This document shows positions 35,177 through 43,700 of a DNA stretch of 45,306 nt, one piece after another (within the stretch, counting starts at the first letter, position 1; every line of letters starts with the position of its first letter). The notes under the pieces are model-generated. The model made no database searches and had not been told where the DNA came from. It worked only from the letters and a program-made list of their open reading frames with translations. The translations under genes and the position numbers were made by a program. Source of the stretch: DATCRE01 sp964235605. GTDB lineage: Bacteria; Bacteroidota; Bacteroidia; Cytophagales; Cyclobacteriaceae. The stretch spans positions 1-45,306 of the forward strand of contig CAXSCR010000039.1 in NCBI GenBank assembly GCA_964235605.1, in the 5' to 3' direction.

Positions 35177-35629
35177 ATGGGACAATCACTAGTTAAAAAT
35201 TACTTACACATCGTATTCAGTACCAAAAATCGCCAAGCGCTGATCCTTCCGTCCATTGAAGTCGAACTATATAGTTACATCGGAGGAATATGTAAGAATC
35301 TTGAATGCCATCCGATACAGATAGGTGGCTATAGTGATCATATACACATACTTTGTATTCTATCTAAGAAACTTGCTTTAGTTAAACTAATGGAGGAACT
35401 CAAATCACATTCATCGAAGTGGGTTAAAACCAAAGATGAGAACTTAAAGAATTTTTACTGGCAAGATGGGTATGGAGCTTTCTCCGTGAATCCAAAGGAT
35501 GTTGATGCTGTTAAAAGTTATATAGAAAACCAGCATGAACATCATAAGCAGAGGTCTTATCAAGATGAATACAGGGCCTTTCTTAAAAAGTATAACGTGG
35601 AATATGATGAACGTTATGTTTGGGATTAA
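35177..35629 (+). CDS. Y1/HUH single-domain transposase (IS200/IS605 TnpA or RAYT-like)
   Basis: This 150-residue single-strand DNA transposase has the HUH motif in GGYSDHIHILC (His-Ile-His) and the candidate catalytic tyrosine in VKSYIENQHEHH, near residue 115. It matches the Y1_Tnp (transposase IS200-like) fold, opening with VKNYLHIVFSTKNRQALI. The reading frame is complete, so it may be active. Units of the GCCCTGAAAGGGC palindrome family flank it in inverted orientation (35143-35155 and 35645-35657), and a decayed second copy lies 0.9 kb downstream in the same setting. This makes a REP-associated transposase (RAYT) or a small IS200-type element the best reading; the two cannot be separated without a comparative search. 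Confidence 0.9.
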   Translation: MGQSLVKNYLHIVFSTKNRQALILPSIEVELYSYIGGICKNLECHPIQIGGYSDHIHILCILSKKLALVKLMEELKSHSSKWVKTKDENLKNFYWQDGYGAFSVNPKDVDAVKSYIENQHEHHKQRSYQDEYRAFLKKYNVEYDERYVWD

Positions 35630-35644
35630 ATTGGAAAATATTAC

Positions 35645-35720
35645 GCCCTTTCAGGGCTGATCTTATACTTTAACACACAGGGCTTTTGCCCTGTGCTAAT
35701 AGATAAGGCCCTTTCAGGGC
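35645..35720 (-). repeat. REP-like unit U1, inverted, right after the transposase
   Basis: GCCCTTTCAGGGC (35645-35657), CACAGGGCTTTTGCCCTGTG (35676-35695) and GCCCTTTCAGGGC (35708-35720). The three hairpins repeat the R1-R2-R1 order in inverse orientation to U0, so the transposase lies between inverted copies. Confidence 0.85.
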
Positions 35721-35812
35721 TAACCGTTTAATTTGCAGATTTGCAGAAGCCAGATTAATCAAACGCCAATTCAGCATCATATTTATTATTAATTAAATTG
35801 ATCAACATCACA

Positions 35813-35886
35813 GCCCTGAAAGGGCAAAATCGTTAACGCAGGGCAAAGCCCTGTGTGTTAAAGTATAAGATCAGCCCTGAAAGGGC
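35813..35886 (+). repeat. REP-like unit U2
   Basis: GCCCTGAAAGGGC (35813-35825), an 8-bp palindrome CGTTAACG, CAGGGCAAAGCCCTG (35839-35853) and GCCCTGAAAGGGC (35874-35886). Confidence 0.85.
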
Positions 35887-35992
35887 GGAATACATATGAA
35901 CATGACATACCTCATAAGGACTAGCCAGATTAATCAAACGCCAATTCAGCATCATATTTATTATTATATTAATTAAATTGATCAACATTACA

Positions 35993-36073
35993 GCCCTGAA
36001 AGGGCAAAATCGTTAACGCAGGGCAAAGCCCTGCAAATAAAGTCTTATAGTTTAGTTATAGCCCTGAAAGGGC
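35993..36073 (+). repeat. REP-like unit U3
   Basis: GCCCTGAAAGGGC (35993-36005), CGTTAACG, CAGGGCAAAGCCCTG (36019-36033) and GCCCTGAAAGGGC (36061-36073), ending just before the transposase pseudogene. Confidence 0.85.
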
Positions 36074-36104
36074 GGAATACATATGAATATGACATACCTC
36101 CTAA

Positions 36105-36456
36105 GGACTCACTCTTTAAAATTACTTACACATTATATTCAGCATTGAAAACGTCAAGCGCTGATCTTGTCTTTCATACGAAGTCGAACTATATAGCTAC
36201 TACCTAGGTGGAATATGTATGTAAGAATCTTGAATGCTATCGATCAGAGGTGTCTATAGTGATCATATTCACATCCTTTGTATTCTAAGAAACTTGCTTA
36301 CAAACTAATGGAACAACTTAAATAACACTCCTCCAAGTTGGTTAAAACCAAAGATGAGAACTTAATGAATTTTTATTGGCAAGATGGGTACCAGATGACT
36401 ATTAGTACATCTGTTAAAGTGTAAGGTGGTTTATGATGAGCACCATGTTTGGGATT
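36105..36456 (+). pseudogene. Decayed second copy of the Y1 transposase gene
   Basis: Long DNA stretches match the intact gene at 35177-35629: TTAAAATTACTTACACAT near the start, CAAGCGCTGATCTTG, GAAGTCGAACTATATAG, GTAAGAATCTTGAATGC, CTATAGTGATCATATTCACA (the HUH codons are still there), GTTAAAACCAAAGATGAGAA, GGCAAGATGGGTA and the terminal ATGTTTGGGATTA. It has several indels, an in-frame TAA in the middle and a deletion of roughly 100 bp that removes the catalytic-tyrosine region. It is flanked by U3 and U4 as the intact gene is by U0 and U1. Confidence 0.88.
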
Positions 36457-36464
36457 AATATTAC

Positions 36465-36550
36465 GCCCTTTCAGGGCTGCTAGTAGCTGCTTCACTCCCA
36501 CAGGGCTTTGCCCTGTGTTGATAGATAAAGCCCTTTCAGGCCTTTCAGGG
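36465..36550 (-). repeat. REP-like unit U4, inverted, after the pseudogene
   Basis: GCCCTTTCAGGGC (36465-36477), CACAGGGCTTTGCCCTGTG (36499-36517) and a locally duplicated GCCCTTTCAGG-CCTTTCAGGGC (36530-36550). Confidence 0.8.
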
Positions 36551-36563
36551 CTGAAGTTTCACT

Positions 36564-36719
36564 AATTTGCGCAAACTAGTATTTCGTTCTTAAAATAACA
36601 TTACAAATAAAAATTATATTTTTTGATAAAACCTATCAAAGGTGCGCACTACCAGTAAATCTAAATTGGCCCTTATTTGATACGTTATTTAAAGAACGAT
36701 GTACTAGATTGCACAAATT
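36564..36719. mobile_element. 156-bp MITE-like element with 47-bp inverted termini
   Basis: 36564-36610 and 36673-36719 are imperfect inverted repeats of 47 bases, with 39 matches by eye (blocks AATTTG, CTAGTA, TCGTTCTT, AAATAAC and CAAATAA). The 62-bp centre contains a perfect TTTGATA/TATCAAA hairpin (36622-36640). ACTA and TAGT also flank the two ends with a 2-bp offset. No reading frame of note lies inside. Such a structure fits a non-autonomous element (MITE) or a long stem-loop RNA. It is inserted in the REP island and does not share its GCCCTGAAAGGGC motif. Confidence 0.65.
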
Positions 36720-36799
36720 TTAGTTTTAATCGAAGCCAATTTCAGCGTCACTTCAGCAGTTCATTCAGCGTCATTATATATATTATAATTCAAGCAACA

Positions 36800-36889
36800 G
36801 CCCTGAAAGGGCAAAATCATTAACGCAAGGCAGAGCCCTGCAAATAAAGTCTTATAGGTTAGTTATAGCCCTGAAAGGCCTTAAAGGGC
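36800..36889 (+). repeat. REP-like unit U5 (partly diverged)
   Basis: GCCCTGAAAGGGC (36800-36812), a diverged second hairpin CAAGGCAGAGCCCTG (36826-36840) and an extended GCCCTGAAAGGCC-TTAAAGGGC (36868-36889). A degenerate copy of the GCCAATTTCAGC leader precedes it. Confidence 0.75.
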
Positions 36890-36968
36890 GAAATAATTTG
36901 ATAGAGAAGCTTTACAGAGCTAGCAATTTTAATGTGAATAATAACAAAATCATTAAAGCTAACGCGGC

Positions 36969-36984
36969 GTTATAACGTTATAAC
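36969..36984. repeat. 16-bp palindrome GTTATAACGTTATAAC past aguA
   Basis: A perfect dyad made of two GTTATAAC palindromes lies two bases downstream of the aguA stop. It is AT-rich and has no T-run on the aguA strand, so it is at best a weak terminator. Confidence 0.35.
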
Positions 36985-36986
36985 AA

Positions 36987-38033
36987 CTACACAAAAGGTT
37001 CTTGCTGACTGAGACAGTGAAACGAACCTAAGCCCCAGATTATATCTACCGAATCTAAACCAATTACTTTTCTATCTGGAAAACATTTTTCTAAAATGCC
37101 CAGTGCTTTATCATCATTCTTATCTCTGAATGTCGGAACGACGACGTAATTATTGCTTATATAAAAGTTAGCGTACGAAGCAGGCAAGCGCATGTCTTCA
37201 AATACGATTGGTGATGGCATTGGTAATTCAACAATGCTTAGTTGCTTGCCATCTTCAACGCGAAGTGTTTTTAACGTTCTTAAATTTTCTTGAAGCAATT
37301 CATAATTTTCATCTTGCTTGTTATGCTCAACAACGGTTACAACCGTGTTGTGATTCACAAATCTTGTGATGTCATCAATGTGACCATCGGTATCATCACC
37401 CACAATACCATCTCCTAGCCATAAAATATTATCAACACCATAATAGTTATGAAGATATTCTTCTATCTGCTTTTGACTTAGATGTGAATTACGATTGGCA
37501 TTTAATAAACATGATGTTGTTGTTAACACGGTTCCCTTTCCATTAAAATCAACAGAGCCACCTTCCATCACAATGCCTGGATAGACAACAGGAATTTTAT
37601 AATGATTTGCAATTAGCGTGGGAATGTTGTCATCAAGATCATAAGGAGGATATTTATCTCCCCAAGCATTATATCCCCAGTCTACTATTATTTTTTTCTG
37701 ATCCGCTTTGGGGTTGATCAAAAACGCAGGTCCATGATCACGGCACCAAGCGTCGTTAGTGGGATGAATAAAGAAATTAATATTCTTTAAATCGGAGCCA
37801 ACTTGCTTAAGGCAGGTGATCGCTTTTGCTTTCATTGCTTCATCAACAACGTTAACATTAACAAGCTCCCCTTCTGCTACGAGTTTAATGAACCGCGCAT
37901 AAACAGGATAAATGGTTTCAATCTTTCCTGGCCATGAAGCTTCTTTATGTGGCCAGCTTAACCAAGTCGCAGAATGTTTAGCGAATTCTGCTGGAAAATG
38001 ATAACCTAGTTGTTTTGGAGTTTGGGTATGCAA
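36987..38033 (-). CDS. aguA: Agmatine deiminase
   Basis: It hydrolyses agmatine to N-carbamoylputrescine and ammonia, part of putrescine synthesis from arginine. The 348-residue protein has the PPAD/agmatine deiminase fold: ATWLSWPHKEASWPG near the N-terminus, TNDAWCRDHGPAF, GGSVDFNGKGT, the catalytic His in DDTDGHIDDITR and the catalytic Cys in GSFHCLSQQEP at the C-terminus. The start is a TTG at 38033; no ATG lies before the first conserved block. aguB, the next enzyme, lies 117 bp upstream on the same strand, so this is a two-gene pathway unit. The gap between them holds a TTCAAGG repeat and hairpin. Confidence 0.95.
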   Translation of the reverse strand: MHTQTPKQLGYHFPAEFAKHSATWLSWPHKEASWPGKIETIYPVYARFIKLVAEGELVNVNVVDEAMKAKAITCLKQVGSDLKNINFFIHPTNDAWCRDHGPAFLINPKADQKKIIVDWGYNAWGDKYPPYDLDDNIPTLIANHYKIPVVYPGIVMEGGSVDFNGKGTVLTTTSCLLNANRNSHLSQKQIEEYLHNYYGVDNILWLGDGIVGDDTDGHIDDITRFVNHNTVVTVVEHNKQDENYELLQENLRTLKTLRVEDGKQLSIVELPMPSPIVFEDMRLPASYANFYISNNYVVVPTFRDKNDDKALGILEKCFPDRKVIGLDSVDIIWGLGSFHCLSQQEPFV

Positions 38034-38052
38034 AGCGATAAGGGTGAGATTT

Positions 38053-38144
38053 CGGGTTCAAGGGTTCAAGTTCAAGGTTCAGGTCAAGGTTTCAGGTTCA
38101 AGGTTAGAGAGTGCATTCCAACTTGGAACTTTGAACCTGAAACC
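38053..38144. repeat. GGTTCAAGG heptamer repeats and hairpin between aguB and aguA
   Basis: 38053-38106 is a degenerate tandem array of (G)GTTCAAG(G)/TTCAGG words. Its last part, 38088-38105 (GGTTTCAGGTTCAAGGTT), pairs with 38127-38144 (17 of 18 bases). No T-run follows on the aguB strand, so it is a repeat rather than a standard terminator. Confidence 0.6.
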
Positions 38145-38150
38145 AAAAAA

Positions 38151-39029
38151 TCATTCGTCTATAAACCGTTTCGTAATGGGTTGGTAAGAATCAATTCTTC
38201 TATCGCGTAAAAATGGCCAGTGTGTTCTGTAGGTGTCTGTTTTATTTAAGTCAACTTCAAGTACATTTACTTCTTCTTGATCATGAGACCCTTGATAAAG
38301 CACTCTTCCAAAAGGGTTAGCTATGAATGAGCCGCCCCAGAATTTCATAGCGCCATTCTGCTCAAAGCCAACGCGATTTACACTTACCACATGTAATCCA
38401 TTGGCAACGGCATGACTACGTTGAATGGTTTGCCACGCTCCATACTGTTCATTGTTTGTCGGTTCATCTTGTGATGTTGCCCAGCCAATGGCGGTTGGAT
38501 AAAATAAAACCTCAGCACCCATGAGTGCCGTTATGCGCGATGCTTCAGGGTACCATTGATCCCAGCAAATAAGCACGCCGATGGTCGCAAACTTTGTCTT
38601 AAAAACTTTGTAGCCTAAATCACCTGGTGTGAAATAAAATTTTTCATAATAGGCTGGATCATCTGGTATGTGCATCTTTCGGTACTTACCTAAATAAGCG
38701 CCGTCAGCATCAAGTACAGCGGTGGTGTTGTGGTAAATACCTTGGGTTCGCTTTTCAAATAAGGAAGCAATTATAACAACGCCTAACTCTTTTGCCAACG
38801 CAGACAATGCATCTGTTGAAGGGCCTGGAATAGCCTCTGCTAGTTTAAAGTTTTCATAATCTTCTACATCACAGAAATACAGCGATGTAAACAACTCCTG
38901 GAGACACACAATTTGCGCGCCTTTTGCGGCAGCTTCACGAATCTTAGCAATGGCCTTAGTAAGATTTTCTTCTGGCTTGCTTACGCAAGACATTTGAACG
39001 GTCCCGATTTTTACTGCTTTAGCTGACAC
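38151..39029 (-). CDS. aguB: N-carbamoylputrescine amidase
   Basis: It is a nitrilase-family amidase that converts N-carbamoylputrescine to putrescine, CO2 and ammonia. The Glu-Lys-Cys catalytic triad is visible: VCLQELF (Glu), YRKMHIPD (Lys) and LICWDQWYPEA (Cys). The length of about 292 residues is normal. A TTG at 39050 would add seven residues, but that TTG is part of an exact promoter box (TAATTTTG, 39048-39055), so I chose the in-frame GTG at 39029 (SAKAVKIGTVQMSC), which also fits the usual family N-terminus. aguA follows on the same strand. Confidence 0.93.
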   Translation of the reverse strand: MSAKAVKIGTVQMSCVSKPEENLTKAIAKIREAAAKGAQIVCLQELFTSLYFCDVEDYENFKLAEAIPGPSTDALSALAKELGVVIIASLFEKRTQGIYHNTTAVLDADGAYLGKYRKMHIPDDPAYYEKFYFTPGDLGYKVFKTKFATIGVLICWDQWYPEASRITALMGAEVLFYPTAIGWATSQDEPTNNEQYGAWQTIQRSHAVANGLHVVSVNRVGFEQNGAMKFWGGSFIANPFGRVLYQGSHDQEEVNVLEVDLNKTDTYRTHWPFLRDRRIDSYQPITKRFIDE

Positions 39030-39047
39030 GGCTTGTTGTTTAGATGG

Positions 39048-39081
39048 CAAAATTAGTAACTTTTTCTATAGTCGGAATCAA
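39048..39081 (-). promoter_or_regulatory. Promoter of the aguB-aguA unit
   Basis: On the minus strand TTG (39079-39081) is followed after 23 bp by TAATTTTG (39048-39055), an exact TAnnTTTG box. The predicted start near 39043 leaves a leader of about 14 bases before the GTG at 39029. Confidence 0.5.
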
Positions 39082-39114
39082 TACAATGGAAGGTTTAAAA
39101 ACGTTCGTTTAACC

Positions 39115-39146
39115 GTTAATAGTTAATCGTTATCAGTTAATAGTTA
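39115..39146. repeat. Direct repeats GTTAATAGTTA, 21-bp period
   Basis: The 11-bp word occurs at 39115-39125 and 39136-39146, two helical turns apart, with a third partial copy (GTTATCAGTTA) overlapping. It lies 35-65 bp upstream of the aguB -33 element and could be an operator or just a simple repeat. Confidence 0.4.
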
Positions 39147-39199
39147 GATGCTGCTTTTACCGGTTTGAGCTTTGCATAATTTGGCTTGGAATAGTACAT

Positions 39200-39230
39200 A
39201 AAAAAACCTGGCAGACGTTATCTGCCAGGT
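39200..39230 (-). terminator. Terminator after gltD
   Basis: On the minus strand ACCTGGCAGA pairs with TCTGCCAGGT around TAACG and is followed by seven T's. It ends 24 bases past the gltD stop. Confidence 0.88.
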
Positions 39231-39253
39231 CATGATATAATAAATCGTATGCG

Positions 39254-40726
39254 TTAAGCTTCCTGTGTCAAATGAACAAAAGATTCATCTTTGGCTTCTA
39301 GATTTGAGCTTCCCATGAGCCAAGTATCAACGGCACGGGCGGCTTCTCTTCCTTCGGAGATGGCCCATACAACAAGTGATTGACCGCGGCGCATATCGCC
39401 GGCTGCAAAGATTCCTTTTTGTGTGGAGTGATAGTTCGTTGTTTTGATGTTACCGCGTTCATCAAGATCGATTTTTAATTCATCTACGATGCCGCCTTTT
39501 TCAGCACCAACAAATCCGATCGCTAACAGAGCAAGTTCACATGGTATGATTCGTTCGGTTCCAGCAATTTCTTCAAAGCCCATTTTACCTTGTGCATTTA
39601 CACCCCAGGTAATATCTACTAACTTCATTCCCGTAAGGCGTCCATTGTTATCGCCAACAAATTCTTTGGTGAGAATAGCCCAACGGCGTTCAACCCCTTC
39701 ATCGTGTGATGAAGAAGTCATCAACACCATTGGCCAAAGCGGCCAAGGATTATTTTCTGTTCTGGTTAATGGAGGTTTTGCTAACAATTCAATTTGCGTT
39801 ACTGACTTCGCACCATGACGGTTTGATGTACCCACACAATCTGAACCCGTATCACCACCACCAATTACAAGTACATTTTTAGTAGTTGCAAGAATGTCAT
39901 CAGCTGGAACTTTATCTCCAGATACGCGCTGATTTTGTTGTGTTAAAAATTCCATAGCGAAGTGTACGCCTTTAAGATTTCTTCCAGGTATTGGAAGGTT
40001 TCTTGGTGCAGAAGCACCTCCACAAAGTACAATCGCATCAAATTCACCTTTTAATTGTTTGGCGCTTACGTTCACACCAACATGGGCACTGGTACGAAAT
40101 ACAATTCCTTCCTGCTCCATCAATCTTACTCTGCGCTCAACAACAGTTTTTTCTAACTTAAAATCTGGAATTCCAAAACGTAATAGTCCACCTACACGCT
40201 CACTGCGTTCAAATACAGTTACCCAGTGACCTGCTTTGTTCAACTGCGCTGCCGCAGCTAGACCTGCCGGTCCTGAACCAATCACAGCAACACGTTTTCC
40301 TGTTCTAGTCTTTGGTGGAACAGGTTTTATATATCCTTTTTCCCAAGCCGTTTCAGCAATTGTCTTTTCAATATATTCTATAGTTACTGGCTTGTTGTTG
40401 ATGCTGAGCACACAACTCGCTTCACAAGGTGCAGGACAAATTCTGCCGGTAAATTCAGGAAAGTTATTGGTGCTGCTTAAGATACGGATAGCTTCTTCCC
40501 ACTTGCCATTATAAACAGCATCATTAAAATCAGGGATATTATTACCTAGTGGACAACCATTATGACAGAAAGGAACGCCACAATCCATGCACCTGGCGGC
40601 TTGATGATGTAACTTCTCTTTATCCAGCGGTGTATAAACTTCTTTATAATCATTTATTCTTTCTTTTGTATCACGAGACTTCGGCATCTCGCGGTCATAC
40701 TTCATAAATCCATCAACTTGTCCCAT
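39254..40726 (-). CDS. gltD: Glutamate synthase, small (beta) subunit
   Basis: The flavoprotein subunit passes electrons from NADPH to GltB for glutamate synthesis. At 490 residues it is full length. The N-terminal Fer4_20 domain binds the 4Fe-4S clusters: RCMDCGVPFCHNGCPLGNNI and GRICPAPCEASC. The FAD-binding site GSGPAGLAAAAQL is at about residues 151-163, and the NADPH-binding site follows in VIGGGDTGSDCVG. The ATG follows the gltB stop by 53 bp, so the pair is one operon, and a strong terminator closes it. Confidence 0.97.
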   Translation of the reverse strand: MGQVDGFMKYDREMPKSRDTKERINDYKEVYTPLDKEKLHHQAARCMDCGVPFCHNGCPLGNNIPDFNDAVYNGKWEEAIRILSSTNNFPEFTGRICPAPCEASCVLSINNKPVTIEYIEKTIAETAWEKGYIKPVPPKTRTGKRVAVIGSGPAGLAAAAQLNKAGHWVTVFERSERVGGLLRFGIPDFKLEKTVVERRVRLMEQEGIVFRTSAHVGVNVSAKQLKGEFDAIVLCGGASAPRNLPIPGRNLKGVHFAMEFLTQQNQRVSGDKVPADDILATTKNVLVIGGGDTGSDCVGTSNRHGAKSVTQIELLAKPPLTRTENNPWPLWPMVLMTSSSHDEGVERRWAILTKEFVGDNNGRLTGMKLVDITWGVNAQGKMGFEEIAGTERIIPCELALLAIGFVGAEKGGIVDELKIDLDERGNIKTTNYHSTQKGIFAAGDMRRGQSLVVWAISEGREAARAVDTWLMGSSNLEAKDESFVHLTQEA

Positions 40727-40779
40727 ATCTAAACTTTGTGATTTAAACCGAAATAAATTTTTCTTCTTTTAACTTTCTA

Positions 40780-43700
40780 CTATTTACCAACCACCGCATT
40801 TTGCAAAGAAGTGTGCGCCTTGCCAGAGGCAGCTTTGCGTTTTTGTAAAACGGCTTTATAATCTTTAGGCATTACTTTTACAAAAAGTTCAGATGCTACC
40901 CCCCAGTTTTCAAGAATCCATTCTGCCGGATCGCTTCCTGTATAATCAAAATGTTTCTTAATCATCGATTTAACTTCAAGTTTATCCTCTCCAGACATTA
41001 ACTCAAGCTCTACCATGTCTTTGTTGCAGAGTTTATCTAATGATTTCTCTGGATCAAATACATAAGCAATACCACCACTCATACCAGCCGCAAAGTTTCT
41101 TCCTGTTTTACCAAGAACAACAACATGTCCACCAGTCATGTACTCACAAGCGTGATCGCCTACACCTTCTACTACCGCGCTAACACCTGAATTACGAACG
41201 CAGAAACGCTCGCCAGCTTGTCCTCTAATAAAGGCTTCACCAGCTGTTGCTCCGTAAAAAGCTACATTACCAATAATGATATTGTCTTCAGGTTTTAAAG
41301 TCGCTTCCTTATCAGGATGAACAATTAATTTTCCACCTGATAAACCCTTCCCGAAATAATCGTTAGCCTCTCCTTCTAATTTGAAAGTTACTCCAGGCGC
41401 AACGAATGCGCCGAAGCTTTGGCCTGCAGATCCTTTGAAAGAGAATTTGATTGTATCTTCTGGTAATCCTTTGCCTTTATATTTTTTAGAGATTTCATTA
41501 GAAAGCAATGCACCAACCGTCCGGTTTGTATTGCGGATGCTAAAGCTGCCTTCCACTTTCTCTTGGTCGTCAAGTGCAGGTCTTGCAGCCTCTACCAATT
41601 TCCAGTCGAGTACACGTTCTAATTCGAAATCTTGTTCTATTTGTTTGTACACACCAACATGTTCTCTTGTTGGTTCACGATGTAAAATTGGAGATAGATC
41701 TAGTTTCTTCAACTTCCAATGATCAATATCTTGACGAAGGCGTAGCATATCTGCGCGCCCTACCATTTCATTTATTGTACGGAAGCCTAGTTCTGCCATC
41801 ACCTCACGTAAATCTTCTGCTAAGAAGCGGAAGAAATTTACAACGTGATCAGGGTTTCCTGTAAAGAGTTTACGAAGGTCAGGATCTTGTGTAGCGATAC
41901 CAACAGGGCATGTATTTAAATGACACTTGCGCATCATAATACAACCTTCAACAACAAGTGCCGCTGTTGCAACACCCCATTCTTCAGCACCGAGTAAAGT
42001 TGCGATAGCGATATCACGACCTGTACGAATCTGTCCATCGGTTTGAAGTGTAATACGGCTTCTTAAATTATTTTTTACAAGTGTTTGATGTGCTTCAGCC
42101 AAACCAAGTTCCCATGGCAAACCCGCATGACGAACAGAACTTAATGGCGACGCGCCAGTTCCTCCATCAGCACCTGAAATTAATATAGCATCTGCTTTTG
42201 CTTTTGCAACACCCGCCGCAACCGTACCAACACCTGCTTGTGATACAAGCTTCACGTTAATACGTGCCTGACGGTTAGCGTTCTTTAAATCGAATATTAA
42301 CTGAGCAAGATCTTCAATAGAATAAATATCATGGTGGGGTGGTGGTGAAATCAAACCAACACCCGGTGTTGAGTGACGTACACGGCCAATCCATTCATCA
42401 ACTTTATCACCTGGTAGCTGTCCGCCTTCACCAGGTTTAGCACCTTGCGCCATTTTAATTTGAAGCTCTTCTGCGTTTGCTAAATAATAGCTTGTTACAC
42501 CGAACCGGCCAGAAGCTACTTGCTTAATTGCAGAGCGTTCCCAATCGCCATTTGGTTTGCGCTCAAAACGCGCTTCATCCTCTCCGCCTTCACCACTGTT
42601 ACTCTTACCACCAATGCGATTCATCGCTATGGCAAGTGTTGAATGGGCTTCATGCGAAATAGAACCAAAAGACATGGCACCTGTAGCAAAACGCTTGAAG
42701 ATTTCTTCAACAGGCTCAACTTCACTAACTGGTATTGGATTGCGTTTTTTGAATTCCATTAAGCCGCGTAACGTCAGTGAATTATTTGTCTGATCGTTAA
42801 TGAGCTGTGCGTATTTTTTATACAGATTAAAATTATTTGACTTAGTAGCGTACTGAAGATTATGAATAACCTCAGGACTAAACATGTGTTTCTCTCCTCT
42901 GCGTTTCCACTGATAAACACCACCTACTTGAAGCACATTACTTTGCTTATTGTAAGCTAAATCATGACGCACTAAAACTTCTTGTGCTAGATCATCAAAT
43001 GACAAACCTTCAATACGGCTTATTGTTCCCTTGAAACATCTTTCCATTACTTCACTACCTAGACCAAGCGCTTCAAAGATCTGCGCTGATTGGTATGACT
43101 GTAACGTACTTATACCCATCTTCGACATTACCTTGAGTAAACCATTACCAATTGCTTTCTGGTAATTCGCGAAAGCTTCGTCATCAGTAAGTTGTTTATA
43201 GAATGCGCCTTGTTTGTTAAGTGAGTGGATTGTTTCAAGTGCCATGTATGGGTTAACTGCACTTGCTCCGTAACCAATAATGGTAGCATAGTGATGTACT
43301 TCCCACACATCGCCTGCTTCAACTAACAAACCAGCTTGGGTGCGTATTCTTTTTTCTACAAGGTGATGATGTACCGCACCCGTAGCAAGCAACGATGGTA
43401 TAGGAGCATACTCATCATTTACTTTCTTATCAGAAATAACTAATATTTTCTTACCTGCACGAACCGCTTTCTCAGCTTCTTGACAAATTCTATTCAAGCT
43501 TTCTTCAAGGCGCCCAGCTTTACCATCTGCTAAAAATACAGCGCGAATTACGGCATGCTCAAAACCATGCTCGGGTAAGTGCTTTAGTTTTTCTAGATCA
43601 GAATTTAATAATACAGGTTGTGAAATGTGAACCTGATTGGTATGCTGAGGTGATTCTTCTAAAACATTTAAACTTACCCCAATACGTGTAAATAACGACA

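Larger units (their letters stand above)
35748..36100 (+). repeat. Tandem direct duplication containing REP units U2 and U3
   Basis: Copy 1 (35748-35922) and copy 2 (35923-36100) share an opening GCCAGATTAATCAAACGCCA and continue through the REP unit to GAATACATATGAA. The two are nearly identical apart from a small insertion and one variable spacer. Confidence 0.8.

Noticed and set aside
35040..36970. CRISPR array
   Set aside because: The repeats are palindromic units in both orientations with shared, non-unique spacers, and no cas genes are nearby.
38010..38210. 66-codon plus-strand open frame between aguA and aguB
   Set aside because: Its sequence is the translated GGTTCAAGG repeat array, not a conserved protein.
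39444..39818. 124-codon plus-strand open frame inside gltD
   Set aside because: It is antisense to a well-supported conserved gene and has low-complexity composition.
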